Shown here: one piece after another, positions 58,901 through 64,000 of the stretch
Layout of the letters: every line of letters starts with the position of its first letter
Position numbering within the stretch: position 1 is the first letter of the stretch
Source of the DNA: Hesperophylax magnus
Taxonomy: Eukaryota > Arthropoda > Insecta > Trichoptera > Limnephilidae
Direction of reading: 5' to 3'
Assembly (NCBI GenBank): GCA_026573805.1
Contig: JAIUSX010000018.1
Coordinates: forward strand, 12,594,001 to 12,658,000
Length of the DNA stretch: 64,000 bases
Program-made: the position numbers and the translations under genes
Notes under the pieces: generated by a model
Databases searched by the model: none
The model's input: the letters and a program-made list of their open reading frames with translations, nothing else
What the model was told of the DNA's origin: nothing

Positions 58901-59075
58901 TTTGATCTTCCAGGGAGACAGCGGTGGCCCACTGGTCATCGGAGGTGGAACGGACATGCTCCTCGTCGGAGTCACCAGCTTCGTCAGCAGCGCCGGATGC
59001 GCATCCGACGGTCCATCTGGATTCGTCAGGCCCAACCATTTCGCCGGCTGGATCAACCAGATCACCGGACTGTAA
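52910..59075 (+). CDS. Chymotrypsin-like serine protease, complete and predicted active
   Basis: Seven exons join in phase to 261 residues: 52910-52963, 54328-54373, 56218-56368, 56673-56809, 57258-57350, 58363-58505, 58914-59075. Residues 1-18 form a signal peptide and 19-36 a propeptide ending in Arg, cut before IIQG. The triad is complete: His80 (AAHC), Asp116 (DDLAL), Ser211 (GDSGGPL). The residue at the bottom of the S1 pocket (chymotrypsin position 189) is Gly, two before the Cys of VCSGDSGG, as in brachyurin-type enzymes, so specificity should be broad or chymotrypsin-like, not trypsin-like. A secreted, trypsin-activated digestive enzyme is the likely role; tissue is inferred. Intron 1 contains a MITE with a LINE inside it, intron 2 a Helitron end, LINE piece, R1 pair and MITE, intron 3 a reverse transcriptase scrap. 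AATAAA at 59140 ends the gene. Confidence 0.95.
53081..53626. mobile_element. MITE family M1 copy split by a LINE insertion
   Basis: The left arm is 53081-53170 and the right arm about 53512-53626, each matching the intact copy at 38167. The LINE piece between them starts right after TTATTTCA and ends before TTCAGTTCTGTCAAG, so the bases TTCA are repeated at both borders as a possible short target duplication. It lies in intron 1 of the protease gene. Confidence 0.8.
53175..53512 (+). mobile_element. LINE 3' end nested in a MITE
   Basis: The frame reads YGSRTLEYLIPVIYNKFNEN, the usual C-terminal block of LINE ORF2. It ends in an (AAAT)n tail at about 53482-53511. Confidence 0.75.
54452..54527 (+). 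mobile_element. Helitron-like 3' end in intron 2
   Basis: GGCGCCCTCTGTT, a small hairpin (AAACC/GGTTT around GTGGCAGC) and a CTAGT end occur in the same order as at 12375-12457. The 5' part was not found. Confidence 0.45.
55025..55235 (+). mobile_element. LINE thumb-region fragment
   Basis: The plus strand reads RIRNKINRFERAQIIGYVEA, then after a stop NHDRENHNLLNLKIEEKPQ, resembling the region after the polymerase in CR1-type LINEs. It is decayed. Confidence 0.45.
55420..55738 (+). repeat. R1 short interspersed repeat, copy 6
   Basis: Contains GCCCGCCAGCTGCTTGGCG, GCAGGGGGAGGGATATTTTC and the CATACAGCA-GGCCCTAAGGGAAATTATT end block (spelled out in part), then an A-rich tail. Confidence 0.78.
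55739..55895 (-). repeat. R1 short interspersed repeat, copy 7, tail-to-tail with copy 6
   Basis: It begins immediately after the A-rich tail of copy 6 and runs in the opposite direction: AGGAGGCCCTGAGGAAAATA, then GATGCTGTGTGGAGAGTC. Together the two form an inverted repeat of about 150-base arms in intron 2 of the protease gene. Confidence 0.8.
55903..56127. mobile_element. MITE family M1, third full copy
   Basis: ACGGATTGTTTCACAGAATT on the left and GAAACAACCCTTCCTAA on the right are inverted ends of the M1 type. The arms share TTTTCAAGTTCTGTGAAAG. Confidence 0.8.
56440..56565 (-). mobile_element. LINE reverse transcriptase scrap in intron 3
   Basis: On the minus strand it reads TRGVSQGSYLVPVLFLLIVN, the decayed GVPQGS-LGPLLF block. 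A similar scrap stands in the same intron of the next protease gene at 62190-62300. Confidence 0.65.
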
Positions 59076-59139
59076 AGTGGAGTCACCCTGGTACCTTGAG
59101 GCTAACTTCAGTCAGCAAATAATTTGGATTTTTCGCAGA

Positions 59140-59145
59140 AATAAA
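59140..59145 (+). terminator. Polyadenylation signal of the protease gene at 52910
   Basis: AATAAA lies 65 bases after the stop codon at 59073-59075. Confidence 0.75.
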
Positions 59146-59159
59146 TTTTTATAGTTTTT

Positions 59160-59885
59160 ATTTGTCTTTTACTCAGTGATAAAATTGACCCGTTCACCCA
59201 ACATCCGATAGTCATGATTACTGTCGATCCTGTTGAAACAACTGTACTTTGTGTAGTTTTTAGGTATTTATTCATTTGAGTTTGAAGATTGGGTGGATGG
59301 TGCAGTATCAAATCTGCAAAGTAGTAGCATCATGTGCATGATTCAAGGTGGTCGCAGCATCATGTGCATCCATTGCTAATTAAGTAAGGGGAGGTCTGAG
59401 GTCTGAGCCAAGCAGACGTAGCCACTACAAAGGTGTTGGATGAGTTTTGTGTTCCAGAAGGTGGCTAGTCGGTGGCTAGTCGGTGGCAGAGTAGACGAGA
59501 TTTGAGTGCACCTTCCACCTCCCTTCAGTAAACATTGCAGAGCCACTGCAGAACCTTGGAGGTTGTCTGATAAATGACAAACGTAATTTTATAATTGGAC
59601 CTGAATTATTACAGTTTTTCATTCCCTCTTGCTCTACGCGCTCATGCCAATAAGATTTTTAGTATACTTGTAATGAAGTTTGGGTCAAAATTAATACCAA
59701 TCCCGATCACGTGAACGCCTTGAGCATTTCGAGTGCATAAGCTTAATAATAATTGATCAAACGTAATTCAACTAAAATGTGCGAAATTATTACTCTTTTC
59801 AGATTTAGATAAAGACCTCTTAAATTATACGATTAGTATTATATTTATTCTGTAATAAATTATATGCATATTATCTGATAAGATG
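59160..59885. other. Short intergenic region between two tandem protease genes
   Basis: No gene or known repeat. A small direct duplication (GGTGGCTAGTCGGTGGCTAG) is at about 59460. Confidence 0.4.
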
Positions 59886-59891
59886 CTTTCC

Positions 59892-59899
59892 TATATAAG
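59892..59899 (+). promoter_or_regulatory. TATA box of the protease gene at 59943
   Basis: TATATAAG is 51 bases upstream of the ATG, as in the gene at 52910. The 60 bases upstream of it (ATTATCTGATAAG region) are also shared with that gene, where GCATATTATCTGATAAG precedes the TATA box. Confidence 0.75.
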
Positions 59900-59942
59900 C
59901 GATGGTATCATCTTCATAGTAGGTTACTTCTTAAAAAGCAAC

Positions 59943-62900
59943 ATGAGGGTCCTAACTACTATCGGTGTAATTGTCTGTGTGATTTCCCTTTCACAGGTAA
60001 GCGTGTTGTACTTTATTTATATTTACATATTTTAAATAATATGATTTTGTATATAAACATAATAATTCTGCGGCACGAAATATATATTTCTTGCTCTAGA
60101 GTCTCACCAAGATTATCATAGAGAATTCTCGCGAGGGGGTTATTATAACTTAAATTTGTGGAAAAAATATCAATGGTAAAAACATTATTAAGTTTTAGTA
60201 TTTTCATTTAAAACAGTGACTAAAACAGTGTCTGTATTCGGGGCCCTTTCTTTTTAGAAATTCATACTACATAATATACGGTGTCTGGAAACAAGTGGTA
60301 CATGCGGGAAACTGGTGAATCACCAAAAAAATTGTTTTGGTCTGATCTTTTTTAAGTTTTTAATTCATTTCAAAAGACAGCTGATTATTTTTATTGTTCA
60401 AATTTGATCTAAAAAATTCAAACTTCGGGTAAGATTTACTCAAAAAAGAAAGCTAAAATCAATAAACTTATACAACAAAATCGACTACAAATGTATCATA
60501 GGATCATAGGTACACCAGTTTCCCACTTGTACTAGTACTAGTCTCCGGACACTATTATAATAATAGCATAGTCCTAGCAAAAATCAGTAGTTTTTCTTAT
60601 GTTCTGGGTACCTTGAGAAAAATATTAAACACCGAATCAGTAATAGCCGCATACTATGGTTATGTATATTCAATAATAAAATACGGTATTATTTTTTGGG
60701 GAAACTCGGTAAACGCTAAAGATGTTTTCATCATACAAAAGAGATGCATAAGAAAAATTAAAAATGTTTAATAATCTGAAAATTCTGACAGTCACAGACA
60801 TATATATATAATGGAGTTATGCATGTTAGTGCGATCATCTACAGACAAGTTCCCACTAAAAAACTCAACACATAAATACGCTACAAGGCTCACAGAAAAC
60901 TTACCAATACCAAAAGCAAACAAAACAATATTCCAAAAAGGACCATACTACATGGCCATTAAAGTATATAACAACCTTCCACATAACATTAAACAAATAC
61001 AAGATACACACAAATTCAAATCGTTACTAAACACTTTCCTTGTTAATAAATGTCACTACACGTTGAGTGAATACCTCACGTAAATGAAACGCCTATTTTT
61101 ATTGGTATATATATTTGTATTTTTTTTTTCATTGGTATATTGTTATTTTATCTGTATAAACATTGTAATTATTATAATAAAACAAATAATATTATATAAA
61201 CATTGTAATTAAATAAATGTGGTTAGCTGGAAGAAATGGGGTCTACCCATAAGCTACACCTTTTGTAATTTTTATTTTACAATAAATAATTTTTGATTTG
61301 ATTTGATTTGATTTGATTTGAATCGTTTTCAAGTTTCATTGTTGTTTAAATAGCGAGGATTGCAACTCTCAAGAAGGCAAGACCTAACCGCAATTTCGAC
61401 ACAAATTAATTCAGAATTCGTGCAAGACGTAAAACTGGTTGATAGGTCAATCTTTAGATGGACATACTCTTAAGTCTACAGAAAACTGGGCCTGAGACGC
61501 ATATATTCCACAAGCAATATTGGCACTTCCTCGAAATGGGCAGTATTTCCAGAATTTATTTTCACAACAGCAAACTTTGACCCCCTTTCCTTCCTGTTTA
61601 GGGTTTCAAGCTGTCCGCTGGCACCACCACCCCTGAGAAACTGTCTATAAGTAAGTAAACACGATTACAAAATAAAACTTTTTCTGACTTATGTTGGGAC
61701 ATTGTAAGAATCATTGAAATAAATAGAAGGCTGCCGTTGTTGTAGAATTTTCCTTTCTAGGGATTAAAATAAAGCTGCTTTCAGATGAACGAATCATCCA
61801 GGGTTTGCCAGCTGCTGACCTCCAGTTCCCTCACCACGGATATCTCCTCGTAACTCTCGAAAGTGGAGCAATGCAGGCTTGCGGAGCCTCCCTCATCGCC
61901 AACCGTTGGGCCCTCACTGCAGCACACTGTGTTGAGGGGTAAACATTGTTCTCTTATTTCATTACACCACGGACAAGCGATTGCAAAACTCTAATGATCT
62001 GCGAAATAGGGCAAAACCGTTGCGCAAGTCCTTTCCACATGTTTCCTAAAACGGTGGACAAGTCGGATATTTCTGTAGGTGGGTCGGTACGCTGTACCTA
62101 TGCCTGAAATTCTGAAAACCCTTCCGGGTGCAAGGATGTCCATCGAGCGCCTGACCTCACAGAGACAACCTTGGTTCTCGCTATATATGGAACTCCTTAT
62201 TAGCGACATGGATTGTAAGAATGAAAAAAACACAATAATTATAAATAGCAAGAATAGATTTGAGCCCAAAAAAGAATCTTGAGGAACGCCGGTAGTTCAA
62301 ATTATTAATGTGTATCTTTGGTTGATACTTGATACGATTGAAACTTGATGGACTGTGTTAACGACAAGAAAGTTCAAGCGATCGTGTTTATTTATAACAA
62401 GGAATACTAGGAGTGAAGAAAGTAAGTTTTTACCTTGAAAATGATATTTGTTTCTTTTGGAGTTCTGCTATTTTCTGGAAGCTTCCGTGGTTCACTCATA
62501 ATTCATAAATGTACATCTTATAAGCACCGTTAATGTTAGAGATTTTCACCAAACAACACTATTTAATGTATTTAACTTGGGGATGATATTCTCATTTACG
62601 ATACGAGGAGCGAAAATGATGAGCAGTTTCAGATGAAAATTCAACATAAAATAAAATGATACTGGGGTCGGTCTTTTTTTTTCAAATCTTCTTTCCACCA
62701 AAGTAATAATACCTTTAGGAAAGGAACACAAAACAAGGGAAAAGGCAATTTGAGTAGGAACTGGGAATTGAAACAGTCATAAAACTGTTTCAAAACTAAA
62801 CAGCGCGTGATATAATGCCATCAAATTTAACATCTCTGTATATAAAAATAAGTAGGTACCTAAATGTAAAAATATATAAACGTGCAATCTAAAGTAAGTC

Positions 62901-63619
62901 TACATAAGTTTATATCAATGTCTTATTAATATTGTTATGTAAATTAATGCAGAGCCGATTTTGTCGAGATCTACCTCGGAAGCAACGACATCACTGAAAC
63001 TCCGGTGAGGATGACCACCTCGGACATCCAACTCCACCCTGAATTTGATCTAGCCCTCATTGGACTTCCAGGGAATGCCCTACTTGGAGGTAAACCATAT
63101 CCAAAGAACAAACTTTTCATGATCCATCTGCCAAAATAATAAACAAACCCTTCTTGAACCTCTGTGGAATGTACTAAATTCGCGGAATAATCATGTATGG
63201 GATGGTGTATCAGGGTATCGACTCTCCAATCCAGGCCGCTCGCAATCGCCGTCGAAAGTATATATTTTTGTAGACGTTCTTATTCTTGAGTCTCGTCGAA
63301 GGTACATACTTACATACGCCAACGTCAAAAGTCATTCCACTCAAACAACGATTGGGTCGAACCACTGGTTGTTCTAGTGGAATGACTTCGTCGAGAATCG
63401 AGGCCCTGTACCAATTATATCCTGACTAAGCTACCTAGCCTTAGAGTCCCATTATTCGAGTTGAATAGGTATTTTACTTAAAATTAAGACAACTTTGTAA
63501 ATAATTAAAGTCTTTCTGCATTTCAGGCACCATCAACACAGTCAACATATCCAGAGATCCCCTGGAGACCTATGAAGGACAGATCGCAACCGCCAGTGGA
63601 TACGGATATATTAATGATG
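59943..63619 (+). CDS. Chymotrypsin-like serine protease, partial (exons 1-5 of 7)
   Basis: Five exons join in phase: 59943-59996, 61602-61650, 61785-61938, 62953-63089, 63527-63619. Signal peptide is residues 1-18; the propeptide has the family's TPEKL and ends in Arg37 before IIQG. His82 (AAHC) and Asp118 (EFDLAL) are present. The exon with the catalytic Ser lies beyond the right edge, so activity cannot be confirmed. The propeptide block GFKL and the TTTPEK core are shared with the gene at 52910, its closest relative here, 870 bases upstream. Intron 1 carries a LINE and a MITE, intron 3 a LINE scrap, and intron 5 an R1 copy. Role is likely the same as that of its neighbour, a secreted gut protease. 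Confidence 0.93.
60278..60555. mobile_element. MITE family M4, compact copy in intron 1
   Basis: CGGTGTCTGGAAACAAGTGG plus GCGGGAAACTGGTG at the left is mirrored by CACCAGTTTCCCACTTGTAC and CTCCGGACAC at the right. Partial relatives are at 36859/37840 and near 41998. Confidence 0.75.
60590..61320 (+). mobile_element. LINE 3' part (thumb, C-terminus, 3' UTR) with (GATTT)n tail
   Basis: The frame reads AAYYGYVYSIIKYGIIFWGN and DVFIIQKRCIRKI before a stop. The C-terminal frame 60811-61083 contains HKYATRLTENL, GPYYMAIKVYNNLPHNIKQI and a stop. The 3' UTR ends ACAATAAATAATTTTT and a (GATTT)5-6 tail at about 61286-61320. It is 5'-truncated and broken. Confidence 0.88.
62190..62300 (-). mobile_element. 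LINE reverse transcriptase scrap in intron 3
   Basis: On the minus strand it reads TTGVPQDSFLGSNLFLLFII, a decayed GVPQGS-LGPLLFLLF block, in the same place and orientation as the scrap in the gene at 52910. Confidence 0.65.
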
Positions 63620-63689
63620 GTAAACCTTTGTTTGATAGTTAGGCAGTAGCTATATCATTCACTTGGGGGGGGGGTTCCGCCCTGGAGAG

Positions 63690-63932
63690 ACTGAGACTGA
63701 AAGGGAGACCTTTTGATCTCTCCAGCCGGACTCTTGCATCGCAGTTTTGAAGGATGGATTTATGCGTCCGACACTCCTGGACACATTGACCCCCCAGATT
63801 CCTACCTACCCCCTTTTCCTTTTCATAACTTCCTCTCCTTCCTTTCCATAAAAGACCCTCCACACAGCATCCCAAAAGATGACATAGGCCCTGAGGGATT
63901 TTTTCCTGAGGGAGCTAATGTAAAAAAAATCG
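63690..63932 (+). repeat. R1 short interspersed repeat, copy 8
   Basis: Holds GGGAGACCTTTTGATCTCTC, CCCAGATTCCTACCTACCCC, AAAGACCCTCCACACAGCATC and GAGCTAATGTAAAAAAAATC. It lies in intron 5 of the last protease gene. Confidence 0.8.
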
Positions 63933-64000
63933 GCCACCTGCCTGAGGCCTATTATGAGTATTCATTTTTTTTGTGTCCACAATCTAAATAATTAATCACT

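Overview
This window is a piece of a TE-rich, AT-rich insect nuclear genome. The evidence is spliced genes with GT/AG introns, TATA promoters at a fixed distance from the start codon, a seven-transmembrane insect gustatory receptor, secreted chymotrypsin-like serine proteases of a midgut type, and many arthropod-type mobile elements. The proteases look beetle-like, but the order of insect cannot be settled from this sequence alone.

The core of the window is a birth-and-death cluster of serine protease genes (S1A/chymotrypsin fold) sharing one exon plan: signal peptide / short propeptide / His exon / Asp exon / linker exon / Cys exon / Ser exon, with intron phases 0-1-2-1-1-0. From left to right: (1) the first two exons of a minus-strand, probably related gene (750-1877), whose body lies off the left end; (2) a dead plus-strand copy (13095-23385) with a GTG in place of its start codon, broken splice sites and lost His and Asp, split by a truncated Gypsy element and a second transposon; (3) an intact 269-residue plus-strand reading frame (23708-31577) in which catalytic His is Arg and catalytic Ser is Ile, so it is a non-catalytic serine protease homologue, with a tandem duplication of exon 4; (4) a lone relic of a last exon (34372-34530); (5) a complete gene predicted active (52910-59075, 261 residues); (6) a further gene predicted active (59943-63619), cut by the right end after exon 5 of 7.

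Inside the cluster, on the opposite strand, is a complete nine-exon gustatory receptor gene (34703-50805, 429 residues, seven membrane segments). All nine exons join in phase. Its introns are swollen by repeats, including an 86-bp near-perfect palindrome at 40638-40811.

Mobile DNA fills most of the rest: a Jockey-like LINE that has lost its catalytic YADD region (3360-5822), a 5'-truncated Gypsy pol (13425-15345) followed by about 4 kb of purine-rich sequence with a decayed env-like frame, LINE 3' ends at many sites, a mariner-like element with 30-bp terminal repeats inside intron 2 of the protease homologue, Helitron-type ends, several MITE families (some nested), a tRNA-derived SINE, and an eight-copy short interspersed repeat (here R1). 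There are five tandem arrays (unit lengths 84, 44, 46, 32 and 110 bp) plus a degenerate minisatellite. Three places carry hammerhead-ribozyme-like cores of the kind known from Penelope-like elements. No bacterial-style features (operons, CRISPR) and no convincing free-standing tRNA or rRNA genes were seen.
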